DNA of 64,000 nt, from contig JAIQFB010000004.1 of assembly GCA_020073485.1 (NCBI GenBank), positions 124,001 through 188,000 on the forward strand. The letters run 5' to 3'. This DNA comes from Terriglobia bacterium (GTDB lineage Bacteria; Acidobacteriota; Terriglobia; Acidiferrales; UBA7541). The first letter of the stretch is position 1. Each line of letters opens with the position of its first letter. The notes under the pieces are model-generated. The model made no database searches. It worked only from the letters and a program-made list of their open reading frames with translations, and was not told the origin of the DNA. Shown piece by piece: positions 38,101 to 46,349 of this stretch. A program made the position numbers and the translations under genes.

Positions 38101-38523
38101 CTGAACTTTTTGCTCGTTGACGAGGCTGCCCAGTGAACCGCTGGTTGTATTGACGATAGGGGCTTCACTCGTGACGATAGTGACCTGTTCCAGCCCGCCC
38201 ACCTTCAGTTCAAAATTGACAACCGCTTCATCCCCCACGTCGAGGGTCAGCCCGGAACGAACGTCGGTCTGGAATCCGGACTTCTCCGAGCGGACTTCAT
38301 ACTTTCCGACCGGCAAGGCCGAGAAGCGATAGGAACCATCGCCGCCGCTGACCGCCGTTCGAGTTTGCCCAGTCTCCGTGTTGCGCGCCGTCAAATTGGC
38401 GTCGGGCACCACCGCTCCCGAGGAGTCTTTCACGACACCCAAGATGGTCGCGGTGGGCAGTTGCGCGGATGCCACCGGCACACAAACCAAAACAAACAGC
38501 AGACACCCCACGACACGTCGCAT
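35143..38523 (-). CDS. TonB-dependent-type receptor (receptor 4)
   Basis: 1126 aa. The second ATG, at 38523, was chosen because the AAGGGGG ribosome site abuts the first one (38532) but sits nine bases from the second. Signal peptide, CarboxypepD-reg domain (TATILGVVKDSSGAVVPD, about 22-105), plug LPLNGRNYIDLTLLQPG, and a barrel ending RQIQLALKVMF. Very similar to receptor 5 (40952-44317): both contain YSSNGAPVxSNNxLLDGAS and PPFxRNNFGGAFGGPIQKDK. It is followed by the amidohydrolase gene with only 60 bases between, so probably an operon. Confidence 0.9.
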   Translation of the reverse strand: MRRVVGCLLFVLVCVPVASAQLPTATILGVVKDSSGAVVPDANLTARNTETGQTRTAVSGGDGSYRFSALPVGKYEVRSEKSGFQTDVRSGLTLDVGDEAVVNFELKVGGLEQVTIVTSEAPIVNTTSGSLGSLVNEQKVQNLPLNGRNYIDLTLLQPGVTQHREIGANPTNVGLWYSSNGAPVRSNNLLLDGASLSSFLGANSASASGATLGLDGIREYRVITNAFSAEYGMAMGSQVVMVSKGGTNRWSGDVFEYLRNNVMDAANFFDAIDRNNVNGKGADKSLPYPSKRLPPFERNNFGGAFGGPIQKDKTFFFAVYEGLRQRQGLTIIDNMIPQACHQNLVLNGSGSYNFDTTPHAAACASTLTSASTIPSSIYTLLTTAYPIPNLPSNQFTYPFVAPTRDDYGQIRVDHVFSARDSLFARYTVDDAEVMAAIQTAGGFQSYPGYTQDSRSRGQFATLSEDHVFSSALLNTVRISFSRTAPRFDSQPPYSGSQYAMVPANSNQLGNINITGIAPLGPNVTSPAYLPQNVYTWSDDVFYSRGRHSLKIGTLINRFQLFDSTARGYRGTATFANLANFMVGALQNFAELTPGSNLSRNYRYTTIGFYAQDDFRVSSRLTLNLGLRYEFMNQLHEKDGIQSSIRNLATDSSPTVGVPFKNPTLHNVSPRFGFAWDVMGDGKTAVRGGFAELYDLSTYGTGMNVIQPNAQPFSSGSTALGGTFTIPFVMPPASIANTLSLFNYNMRQPHMLSYNLTVERQLPFSIALSVAYAGSRGIDLLGTRDGNPRIPAGAPVNGVCQPLPSGQTANLSSMVDGSATACWAPTVLGVNPNHFYNPNIPFSISLISAPANSFYNALQFGLAKRLSRGLQFQSSYTWSKLTDNAQAEATQVVSSSPVQPTDAFHNWTDYGPSVFDVTQNWRFNTIYQLPQLSGKTGLLPTVVNGWQMSGILTVETGYPFTVNMQTNRSASGAFVSLANLDRPDFAPGRNPYNITHGVSTSNGIDPCPTAGQALGTPNLWYDPCGFLIPAAGFLGNTGRNILRGPGLTNLDFSLVKNTAVHRLGEKGNLEFRAEFFNILNHPNFDIPARTVYAGTANTQAPIGNAGQITTTLGTFSRQIQLALKVMF

Positions 38524-38716
38524 AAGTAACATCCCCCTTCTCGACGAGAATCAACCCGTAGCTACTGGTTCGATCAAACCCGCCTTGCGACTCGGATTTT
38601 TCCTGGAAAACACCTCCACCGCAAGGAAGAGGCCCCAGCACCCAATGGGAGCAAGAAAGGGCTATCTAAAATTCCTCGTCTCGTGTCCGGTTACGGCCCT
38701 GCAGGCTGAATTTAAG

Positions 38717-39433
38717 TCACTCGTTGAGACAGACTCCGTATGTTTTGTAGCAACCCCGCTTTTTCATATCCATATAGACGTCGTCTGAAGCGGGGAACGA
38801 ATTTCTGTTCGGCATCTTGACCTTCGCGAGCGTCTCGCTGTTCATCACCTCGTCTTCCTTGATGAGGCCGTTCTTGAACAGAATGAAAGCAGTAAGCGCG
38901 TAGACCTGATTCGCGTTGAGCGTTCCGGCTCGGAACATGGGCATCTCGACCGCGATGGTATCGAAGATCACCATTGGCGATGGAGCCGTGAAGGCAATCG
39001 TGGTGATTTGACCCGGGGAGGGCTTATAGAGCTGCACGCCGGTGCCTCCCTCCAGCCGGGGACCGTGGAGTGGAGAAAATGCCATGGGGTCCCAATGGAC
39101 GCCCTCGGAGTCTTGCCCGTGGCACATGGAACATCTGCCCAAGTAGAGCGGCGCCCCTTGCTGGGCGGTTCCGCTTCCGGGCGGGAGATCCTTTCCCATG
39201 AAACCAGCGGCCAAGGCGAGATTCCCCAGGTCTTCCGGAGTGGGAGAAGTGCCCACGCCGCTATAGAGGGGCACTGGCGAGGGCGCCGACGCTTGCGGCT
39301 TTTGCTTCGTCTGTGCCGCCTTCTTGGAGGGTGGCTGCTTCTGCGGTTGGGGCTGCGTCTGCGCGCTGACGCAAGCAATGCCGGTCACGAAGGCCAATGC
39401 GGCCACCATCACCTTAGATAGAAAATATCGCAT
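38717..39433 (-). CDS. exported mono-haem cytochrome c
   Basis: 238 aa from the ATG at 39433 (GGAGGG with good spacing). The start overlaps the molybdoenzyme stop by 20 bases. Signal peptide 1-24, then a Lys/Gln/Pro-rich linker (about 25-55), then a class I cytochrome with CSMCH at about 101-105 and a likely axial Met in VEMPMFRAGTL. The C-terminal 60 residues contain two more Cys (KRGCYKTYGVC). The overlap with a sulfite-oxidase-type gene indicates that it accepts electrons from that enzyme, as in SorAB or SoxCD-type sulfite dehydrogenases. Confidence 0.87.
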   Translation of the reverse strand: MRYFLSKVMVAALAFVTGIACVSAQTQPQPQKQPPSKKAAQTKQKPQASAPSPVPLYSGVGTSPTPEDLGNLALAAGFMGKDLPPGSGTAQQGAPLYLGRCSMCHGQDSEGVHWDPMAFSPLHGPRLEGGTGVQLYKPSPGQITTIAFTAPSPMVIFDTIAVEMPMFRAGTLNANQVYALTAFILFKNGLIKEDEVMNSETLAKVKMPNRNSFPASDDVYMDMKKRGCYKTYGVCLNE

Positions 39434-40889
39434 TGGTAACCCTCCCGTCACTGTCTATCTTCCAAGGTTGAGCGATGTTATTGCGCTGGATCGTCCTTGT
39501 CTTGAGCGTTTCCACGTCGATACCCCGTATTCTGGCTGCCTCGCTGGTCGTTGGTTGAGTGGAACCCCGTTCGTCCGTGCAGCGGGACGCGATGATCGCG
39601 TCTTCTCCGTTCCAAGTCCAAGGGTAGACAAACCGGGTATGCGCTTTGGAATTTACCGGCCCTTGAATCACGGCATCTTTCCAAGTCTTCCCGCCGTTTA
39701 CGGTGACTTCGACTCGCACGACTTTGCCACCGCCGGACCAGGCCACACCCCGAATCTCATGAAATCCACGCTGGTTGAGTTTTTGTCCGCCGGAAGGACG
39801 CAGAATGCACGATTGTGGCGGCATCTCCAGGCGGAACCAGGTGATCTTGTTGTTGGGATGCACCTCCTGGTACATCCTGTGGAAAAGGGTCAGGTCATCG
39901 GTGATCTTGATTCTCCGCAGCCGCTTGATGCTGGTGGTGCCTTGAAAACCAGGGTTCAACAGCCGGAGAGGAAAACCTTGCTCGGGCCGCAGTGGCTCAC
40001 CGTTTTGGCCATAGGCGATCAACGCGTCGTCCATGGCCTTCCAGATCGGAAGGGCCCAGGTTTGGTTGTATTCGTCACCTGCCGACGCATAGAACCATTT
40101 CGCCCCTTTTTTCACTCCGACCAGGTCGAGTAGCGTGGACATCAGCACGCCCGTCCATTCGGTGCAACTGTTCTCCGCGAACGCATGCCCGGCGGTTGCC
40201 CAAGGCATATTCCGAAGGCCGCCGGTCACTCCATCGGTGTTGCACTCAAGGGTATGAATCCGGGATACGGAAGGCAGGTTCATCAGTTCTTCCATCGACA
40301 AACTTACAGGCCGATCCACCATACCGAAGATGGTGAGATGGTGCTCCCGTGGATCTATCTCAGGAACCTCCCCATGCTCGTCGGTGAAGTGGAGCCCGCT
40401 GGGCGTGATGACCCCCATTTGAGCTTCCACCGGAGACATTAACGAAAAGAAATAGGACTTGGCAGCGCTCGGCGCGGTGGGAGTCCCGGTGTAACCGAAA
40501 GCCGAGCCGCCGTCGAAGCCCCGGCGGACGGAGGTCACGAAACGCGAGCGAACGCCGTAGAGGCGGGAGTCGACTTCCAGCGTTCCATACTTGCTACCCA
40601 TGGCCCTGGCATTTTTTCGGTAAGCCTCCCATTGGGGCGTTCCGGTCCAGTTCACCACCAGATTTCCTTCTTCGTCCCGCATCATTTCTCCGGACCACGG
40701 ATCGCGCAAGACGTGGTCCTTGGGCACTTGCTCTTCGGGGACGTAATCGGTTCGCAGTTTCGGATCTTCGCCCGGGCCTTGCGCGGCGGCAGCTCCGATG
40801 CCTGCCGCAGTCATAGCCGCGAGAGCGGCGCCTTGCTTCAGAAAATGCCTTCGGCCGGATTGCCTGGAATCCTTGCCATCCATGCTCAT
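39414..40889 (-). CDS. sulfite-oxidase-type molybdopterin enzyme (SorA/SoxC-like), Tat-exported
   Basis: 491 aa from the ATG at 40889 (AGGAGAAATAC ribosome site). Tat signal SGRRHFLKQ. An N-terminal extension of about 140 residues precedes the molybdopterin domain. The candidate Mo-ligand Cys is in HTLECNTDG (about residue 216), where SoxC proteins usually read ECSGN; FPLRLLNPGFQGTTSIKRLRRI is the conserved substrate/cofactor region, and the C-terminal dimerisation domain has VRVEVTVNGGKTW. It would oxidise sulfite or a related oxo-anion in the periplasm and pass electrons to the overlapping cytochrome c gene. It follows receptor 5 by 62 bases. Confidence 0.87.
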   Translation of the reverse strand: MSMDGKDSRQSGRRHFLKQGAALAAMTAAGIGAAAAQGPGEDPKLRTDYVPEEQVPKDHVLRDPWSGEMMRDEEGNLVVNWTGTPQWEAYRKNARAMGSKYGTLEVDSRLYGVRSRFVTSVRRGFDGGSAFGYTGTPTAPSAAKSYFFSLMSPVEAQMGVITPSGLHFTDEHGEVPEIDPREHHLTIFGMVDRPVSLSMEELMNLPSVSRIHTLECNTDGVTGGLRNMPWATAGHAFAENSCTEWTGVLMSTLLDLVGVKKGAKWFYASAGDEYNQTWALPIWKAMDDALIAYGQNGEPLRPEQGFPLRLLNPGFQGTTSIKRLRRIKITDDLTLFHRMYQEVHPNNKITWFRLEMPPQSCILRPSGGQKLNQRGFHEIRGVAWSGGGKVVRVEVTVNGGKTWKDAVIQGPVNSKAHTRFVYPWTWNGEDAIIASRCTDERGSTQPTTSEAARIRGIDVETLKTRTIQRNNIAQPWKIDSDGRVTNAIFSI

Positions 40890-40951
40890 GTATTTCTCCT
40901 GTGGAAAAGGACGATGTTGCAGCAACGAATATCAAACAATTATATTAATAT

Positions 40952-43900
40952 CTAGAACATAAGTTTCAACGCGAGCTGAATCTGCCGCGACGTCGCGCTC
41001 CCGGTGGTCGTAATGGCTCCGCCGCTGGGATAGTTGTGGTTGCCCGGGATGGCGAAGTCCGCGTGGTTGAGAAGATTGAAAATCTCCACGCGAAACTCCA
41101 TGTTCCCGTTCTCTCCCAGTTGCCGGATGGCCGTGTCCTTCAGCAGGGAGAAATCCAGATTCGACAGCCCGGGGCCCCGCAACATGTTCCGCGGTTCATT
41201 GCCCAAGAAGCCGGCAGGCTGGAGCGTAAAGGCGCAGGGGTCGAACCACAGATTGGGAGTGCCCAGAGGCGTCCCTGCAGCAATCGTCACGGTCCCCGGT
41301 TTACCCGGGTTGATGATACAGCCAGGGGAAGTGCCGTGCGTAATGCTGTAAACGCTGCGGCCCGGCACCAAATCCGGCCGGTCCAGATTCGTCCCGCCGC
41401 TGAACACCGCGGACCCAGACTGATTATTCGCGAGGTTTACGGTAAAGGGATAGCCCGTCTGAATCGATTCGATGCCGCTCACCTGCCAGCCGTTCGCGAC
41501 TTTTGGCAGCAGGCCCGATTTCCCGGACATTTGAGGCAGGCGATAGGTGGCATTGAAGCGCCAATTGTGCGTGGCGTCGTAATTGGAGACGGCGTAATCC
41601 GGCCAATTGTGGAATGCGTCGACCGGGTAGACCGGCGCCGAACTCATCTCGTTGGGCGCTTCGGATTGAGGGAAGTCCATCATCTTGCTCCAGGTGTAAG
41701 CGCTTTGAAATTGCAGCCCCTTGGTGACTCGCTTGTTCAGCACCACTTGGAGCGCGTTGTAGTTTGAGCTCGCCGCCCCGGTTTGCAAGAGGATGCTGGC
41801 CCAGGCGGGGTTGATATAGGGATTGGGGTTTACCCCAGCAACAGTCGGAGCCCAGCACGCCGTTGCCGATCCATCCATCATGCTTGTTAAATCGCGGGTC
41901 CCCGAAGTAAGGGGCACGCAGGTTTCAACTCCGCCCACGACCGAAGGGACGCCATTCGGCTGCCTGGGGTTGGCATCGCGACGCGACATCAGGTTGAGTC
42001 CCCGCGAGCCCGCATAGGCCACGCTCAGGCCCATGGAGAAGGGCAACTGTTGCTCCAGGGTCAGGTTGTAGGACAACAGATGCTGCTGCTTGATGTTGTA
42101 ATCGAACAAGGCGATGTCGTGCGCGATGATTGCCGTGCTTACTGGAAATGGAATTGTCACCGTAATTGGAGACGAAGCCGAACCGAGTATCGTGCTGGTG
42201 GTGGTGAATGGCTTTTCGTTTGTCTGGATCACGTCCATGGCAGTGCCGTAGGGGCTGAGATCATACAAGAGGGCATACCCTCCCCGTACGGCCGTCTTGC
42301 CGTTTCCCCTCACATCCCAGGCGAAGCCGAGCCGCGGACTCGCGTTGTGCAACGTCGGGTTCTTAAACGGAGGTCCCACCGTCGGGCTGGCATCGGTCCG
42401 GACATTCACCAGGGCATCCTGAACGCCATTTTTTTCGTGCAACTGTGTCATGAATTCGTAGCGCAGACCGAGGTTCAATGTGAAGCGAGAGGTAACCCGG
42501 AAGTCGTCCTGGGCGTAGAACCCGATTGTGGTGGAGCGGTAATCGCGGACCAGACTTGAAGTGGGCGTGAGATACGCCAATGTTGCAGACGTTTTTCCCT
42601 GCAGGAATTCCGAGATGGAGTTGAAGGTCGCCGTGCCGCGGTAGCCTCGGGCGGTGTAGTTATGCTGCTGGTAGCGGTTGATGAGCGTTCCAAACTTGAA
42701 CGAATGACGGCCCCGCGTGTAGAAGATGTCGTCGCCCCAACTGAGAATGTTCTGCGGCAGGTACGCCGGAGCAGTTGGGAATGGACCCATGGGGGAAATT
42801 GCTACGCCCGCAATATTGATGAGCCCAAGATCGGCGGTAGCAGCTCCCGGAACAAACTGGTATTGCGAACCAGCGTAAGGGGAACCAGAGTCGATTCGGG
42901 GCGTTGTCCGGCTAACGGAGAATCGTGCCGTATTCAACAGGGACGGAGAGAAAACATGGTTCTCCGCCAGAGTGGTGTATTGGCTCTGGCTGCTTATGTC
43001 CATCGTGAACCCGGGATAGGACCAAGGCCCCGCATTTTGAATCACGGAACTATGTAACGATCCATTGTCGATGGTGTACCGGGCAAACAGGCTGTCGTTC
43101 GCCGAAAATGTATGATCGACACGAATCTGCCCATAGTCGTCTCGGGTCGGCGCGACAAATGGATACGTGAATCCGTTGTTGGGCATATTGGAGTTCGGGT
43201 ATAGCGCCAGCAGGGGAAGGATCTGTGTGGCCACGGTGCATCCTCCGCACCCCGGGTTAGCTGTCGCCACATGGTCCGCGGCGGGGAATACAGTGTCAAC
43301 GATCGTAACTCCCAGCCGCTGTCGCACTCCTTCGTAAACCGCAAAGAAAAATGTTTTGTCTTTCTGGATCGGACCTCCAAACGCTCCGCCGAAGTTGTTC
43401 CGCTGAAAGGGCGGCAGCCTCTTTCGCGGATACGTAAGACTTTTGTCGGTGCCAAAGCCGTTTATGTTTGCGGTATCCGTCGCGTCGAAGAAGTTTCTGG
43501 CGTCCAGTGCGCTATTCCGCAGATATTCGAACACGTCCCCGGACCATTTATTTGCTCCGCCCTTGCTCACCATCAGCACCTGACTGCCCATAGTCATCCC
43601 GTACTCGGCGCTGAATGAATTGGTAATGATGCGGTATTCCCGGATTCCGTCCACCCCCAGGGTGTAGCCAGAGGCGGAAGCCGAATTGACTCCTTGCAGA
43701 TTGGACATGGAAGCGCCGTCCAATAGAAAGTTATTGGAGTGCACGGGCGCCCCGTTACTGCTGTACCAGAGGCCGACGTTCGAGGGGTTCGCTCCCAGAC
43801 TTCTATGCTGTGTGATTCCGGGCTGCAGAAGTGTCAGGTCCACGTAGTTGCGGCCGTTCATGGGAAGCTGGGCAACCTGCTGCTCGTCCACAAGGCCTCC

Positions 43901-44317
43901 CAAGGAACCACTGGTTGTGTTCACCAGGGGAGCTTCGCTCGACACAACCACCTCTTGCACCATAGATCCCACTTGGAGCGCAAAATTCACGACCGCTTCC
44001 TGCGCCACATCCAGCGTTAGTCCAGAGCGCACATTAGTTTGGAATCCGTTCTTTTCCGCACGGACTTCGTACTTGCCTACCGGCAACGCAGAGAACCGAT
44101 AGGAGCCATCTGCTGCGCTGGTCGCCGTCCGCGTTTGCCCCGTTTCAATGTTGCGAGCCGTCAATTTGGCTTCCGGTACCGTCGCTCCTGTGGAGTCCGT
44201 TACGATACCCAGGATTGTAGCCGTTGGCATTTGAGCCATAAGTACTGATGTCCCGAGCAGAAGAAGCAAGAACACTCCAATCCAGGTCGTTCCAATTGGT
44301 ATCGCTGTACGCTTCAT
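40952..44317 (-). CDS. TonB-dependent-type receptor (receptor 5)
   Basis: 1121 aa; the ribosome site GGGAGG lies seven bases before the ATG. Signal peptide about 1-28, CarboxypepD-reg domain (TATILGIVTDSTGATVPE, about 30-112), EVVVSSEAPLVNTTSGSLGG linker, plug LPMNGRNYVDLTLLQPG, barrel ending RQIQLALKLMF. Paralogue of receptor 4. It is the first gene of an operon with the molybdoenzyme and cytochrome c. A CRP-like site lies about 115 bases upstream. The association suggests a sulfur-containing ligand, but this is inference from the neighbours only. Confidence 0.9.
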   Translation of the reverse strand: MKRTAIPIGTTWIGVFLLLLLGTSVLMAQMPTATILGIVTDSTGATVPEAKLTARNIETGQTRTATSAADGSYRFSALPVGKYEVRAEKNGFQTNVRSGLTLDVAQEAVVNFALQVGSMVQEVVVSSEAPLVNTTSGSLGGLVDEQQVAQLPMNGRNYVDLTLLQPGITQHRSLGANPSNVGLWYSSNGAPVHSNNFLLDGASMSNLQGVNSASASGYTLGVDGIREYRIITNSFSAEYGMTMGSQVLMVSKGGANKWSGDVFEYLRNSALDARNFFDATDTANINGFGTDKSLTYPRKRLPPFQRNNFGGAFGGPIQKDKTFFFAVYEGVRQRLGVTIVDTVFPAADHVATANPGCGGCTVATQILPLLALYPNSNMPNNGFTYPFVAPTRDDYGQIRVDHTFSANDSLFARYTIDNGSLHSSVIQNAGPWSYPGFTMDISSQSQYTTLAENHVFSPSLLNTARFSVSRTTPRIDSGSPYAGSQYQFVPGAATADLGLINIAGVAISPMGPFPTAPAYLPQNILSWGDDIFYTRGRHSFKFGTLINRYQQHNYTARGYRGTATFNSISEFLQGKTSATLAYLTPTSSLVRDYRSTTIGFYAQDDFRVTSRFTLNLGLRYEFMTQLHEKNGVQDALVNVRTDASPTVGPPFKNPTLHNASPRLGFAWDVRGNGKTAVRGGYALLYDLSPYGTAMDVIQTNEKPFTTTSTILGSASSPITVTIPFPVSTAIIAHDIALFDYNIKQQHLLSYNLTLEQQLPFSMGLSVAYAGSRGLNLMSRRDANPRQPNGVPSVVGGVETCVPLTSGTRDLTSMMDGSATACWAPTVAGVNPNPYINPAWASILLQTGAASSNYNALQVVLNKRVTKGLQFQSAYTWSKMMDFPQSEAPNEMSSAPVYPVDAFHNWPDYAVSNYDATHNWRFNATYRLPQMSGKSGLLPKVANGWQVSGIESIQTGYPFTVNLANNQSGSAVFSGGTNLDRPDLVPGRSVYSITHGTSPGCIINPGKPGTVTIAAGTPLGTPNLWFDPCAFTLQPAGFLGNEPRNMLRGPGLSNLDFSLLKDTAIRQLGENGNMEFRVEIFNLLNHADFAIPGNHNYPSGGAITTTGSATSRQIQLALKLMF

Positions 44318-44432
44318 TGCAATCCTCCCTGTTGACGCGTCCGGAATACTTCCACCCCAAAAAGATTGTCATGATCGTGATATGACTTGCGCGAGCTTGC
44401 CACGGCTTTTACTTTGGCTAGGAGAATAAAGA

Positions 44433-44448
44433 TGTGACCGCTGTCATA
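44433..44448 (-). promoter_or_regulatory. CRP/FNR-like inverted repeat upstream of receptor 5
   Basis: TGTGACCGCTGTCATA matches the CRP half-site layout TGTGA-N6-TCACA at nine of ten positions. It lies 115 bases upstream of the receptor 5 start codon. A single match of this kind in 64 kb has limited weight. Confidence 0.35.
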
Positions 44449-44465
44449 CGGCAAGGTGATTGAAG

Positions 44466-44774
44466 TCACATGCCTTCATGCCGTGGAGCGCCCGGAAAGT
44501 CGACGCGCAGATAGTCAGGGCGTGCGGAGAGAAACTGGCGTAAGCCCATCGCCGATTGCCAAACGGGAGGCAGCGGTTGGCCTGCGCGCATCTGTTGCGC
44601 ACGATCGTCCAAAGGATGTGGACAGTGCGCACAACGCACACTCAAGTTCCGTCCTGCACGATAAGGTTGCCGTGGTTGGTTGTTCGGTTCTTTATCCGGC
44701 AGGTCTTCCATCGGCACAGGGGGGTAGGCAAGGGGCGCGCACCATAATTTCTGATGTCTTTTTTCGGGCTGCAC
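44466..44774 (-). pseudogene. possible relic with CAHC knuckle and DRAQQMRAGQPLPP motif
   Basis: A 102-codon frame containing CAHCPHPLDDRAQQMRAGQPLPP. The DRAQ.MR.GQPLPP segment is shared with the short frame at 2092-2214, with DNA-level similarity over about 43 bases. There is no ribosome site and the flanks look non-coding. It may be a fragment of a family of unknown function, or a short zinc-knuckle protein. Confidence 0.3.
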
Positions 44775-45135
44775 AATTCACATTTTTGCGGGAGTTGTGG
44801 GGTTGCAGGCGGGGTTCACCGTCTATTCCATGGGTTTCGATGAGCGTGGGGATGCGTTCCTGTTGTTTTCGATCAGTCCAAACGAACCAGCTTCGATTCG
44901 TTCAAACTGGATTGTTGATACCCAATGTCGACAGAGCCGCCTGCTTGATAATTCATCCGAGCCAAACGAGCTAAGTTTACCCGCCTGTTTCCTTCCGGCG
45001 GGGCATTTGAAATTCACAGGGGACCTGAGCTGCCGTCCGATCTGGGGTCGATTCGGCCGGATCCCGCGTTCCGGATATTTCCGCCAAGCCCTGACCGAGA
45101 TCTGAGAGAGACTCCTCTAAAGGGAGGAACCAAAC

Positions 45136-45633
45136 GTGACTGATCAAACAGTGACACACCTTACTCGCACGCCGGAAATTGGAAATCTCCTGGAAAGTGA
45201 TCCATTCTTCGAACTTGCCCAAGAACTCGACGAGTTGATCTCTCAACGCGCCTATGAGCTGTTTGAAGCAACGGGCCAGGCTCATGGCCATGACCGGGAG
45301 AACTGGCTCTGCGCTCAGTCGGAAATCCTGCTCAATGTGCCCGTGGAAGTATTGGAAACAGAAACGGAATTTACTGTTCGCGCCGATGTCCCGGGCTTTG
45401 GTGAGAATGATCTGGAGGTGCGCGTAACTCCCCGCTTTGTGTGCATCATAGGGAAACGGCCGAAGCCACCGGAACAGGGCGAAGCACGACTTGTTTACTC
45501 GGAGCGCCGCGCAGACAGGATTTTTCGCATGCTGAATCTGGGATCGGAAGTCGACGCGGAAAAGGCCACCGAAGTAATGCTGAAAACTGGCGAATATGGC
45601 CAATTCACTATGGCATTGCCTTTTTGTGCCTAG
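45136..45633 (+). CDS. DUF2934 / Hsp20 (alpha-crystallin) fusion
   Basis: 165 aa from a GTG with GGGAGGAAC upstream. Residues about 30-60 (LDELISQRAYELFEATGQ then AHGHDRENWLCAQ) match DUF2934, a short helical domain normally found as a separate small protein. Residues about 65-165 form an alpha-crystallin domain (LNVPVEVLETETEFTVRADV, PGFGENDLEVRVTPR, FRMLNLGSEVDAEKA). The usual C-terminal I-x-I/V anchor for oligomer assembly is absent: the chain ends TMALPFCA. It would act as an ATP-independent chaperone. It is convergent with the XRE-cupin regulator. Confidence 0.85.
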   Translation: MTDQTVTHLTRTPEIGNLLESDPFFELAQELDELISQRAYELFEATGQAHGHDRENWLCAQSEILLNVPVEVLETETEFTVRADVPGFGENDLEVRVTPRFVCIIGKRPKPPEQGEARLVYSERRADRIFRMLNLGSEVDAEKATEVMLKTGEYGQFTMALPFCA

Positions 45634-45672
45634 CCTTTGCTCGTCATCACTGTTTCGGGACAGCCGGCTAAC

Positions 45673-46260
45673 TCACGGTACGGTAACGACGATTGCATCA
45701 CATGGTTTCTGACTGACTCTTCTGTAGGAGTGCGGCAGCGAGGAATCGAAATAGATTGAGTCTCCTGACTCAAGAATGTGGTCTTCCGTTCCAATGTGTA
45801 ATTCCAGCTTCCCCCGGAGTAGTGATAGGAACTCGACACCTGCGTGATGGTGTAGGCGGGCCTTTCCGGGCTGGAGAGGCTCGAACTCAGCGTAGTAGGC
45901 ATTCAACTTGCGCTCCACTGCGGCGAAGTCCAGCGATTCGAAGTAGAAAGAAATATCACGCCCATCGGGCCTCTCCGGAAAACGTTTGCGCTGGGCACGA
46001 CGCACGATCCCGATAACGTGCCGCTTCTGATCATCAGAGAAGAAGTACTCCAGGCCAACGCTAAACACCAAGGCGATGCGTAAGAGCGTCGGCAGGGTCG
46101 GAAAAAGCTTTCCGCGCTCAACCTTTGACAGCATCGCCGCAGACAGGCCCGTGTGCCGGCCCAATTCAACGAGTCCCATCTTCTTTTTCAGGCGGAGGGC
46201 ACGCAGCTTATCTCCAATGGCATAGTCGCTCAATCCCTTGGCCAGAGTATCGGACAGCAC
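45673..46260 (-). CDS. XRE-family regulator with C-terminal cupin
   Basis: 195 aa from the GTG at 46260, chosen because GGAGGGAATTC lies directly upstream; the frame extends to 46311. HTH-XRE domain about 12-67 (IGDKLRALRLKKKMGLVELG then LSAAMLSKVERGKLFPTLPT) and a cupin about 120-190 (HHHAGVEFLSLLRGKLELHI, GDSIYFDSSLPHSYRR). This is the PuuR/SutR-like architecture in which a small ligand or metal bound by the cupin controls DNA binding. It is divergent from the DUF378 gene and convergent with the Hsp20 fusion, so it probably controls one or both. Confidence 0.87.
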   Translation of the reverse strand: MLSDTLAKGLSDYAIGDKLRALRLKKKMGLVELGRHTGLSAAMLSKVERGKLFPTLPTLLRIALVFSVGLEYFFSDDQKRHVIGIVRRAQRKRFPERPDGRDISFYFESLDFAAVERKLNAYYAEFEPLQPGKARLHHHAGVEFLSLLRGKLELHIGTEDHILESGDSIYFDSSLPHSYRRVSQKPCDAIVVTVP

Positions 46261-46349
46261 GAATTCCCTCCGCTTTTTAACCAGGAAGCAAAAAGCTCCC
46301 GAAGATTTCACTGCGAATCACTCGACTTTTAGTTTGGCGTGTATTTTCC

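Larger units (their letters stand above)
44318..45135. other. intergenic region with relic frame and CRP-like site
   Basis: About 800 bases between divergent genes. It holds a CRP-like inverted repeat (44433-44448), the relic resembling 2092-2214 (about 44466-44774) and, near 45115, the GGGAGG ribosome site of the Hsp20 gene. The remainder shows no coding signal. Confidence 0.4.
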
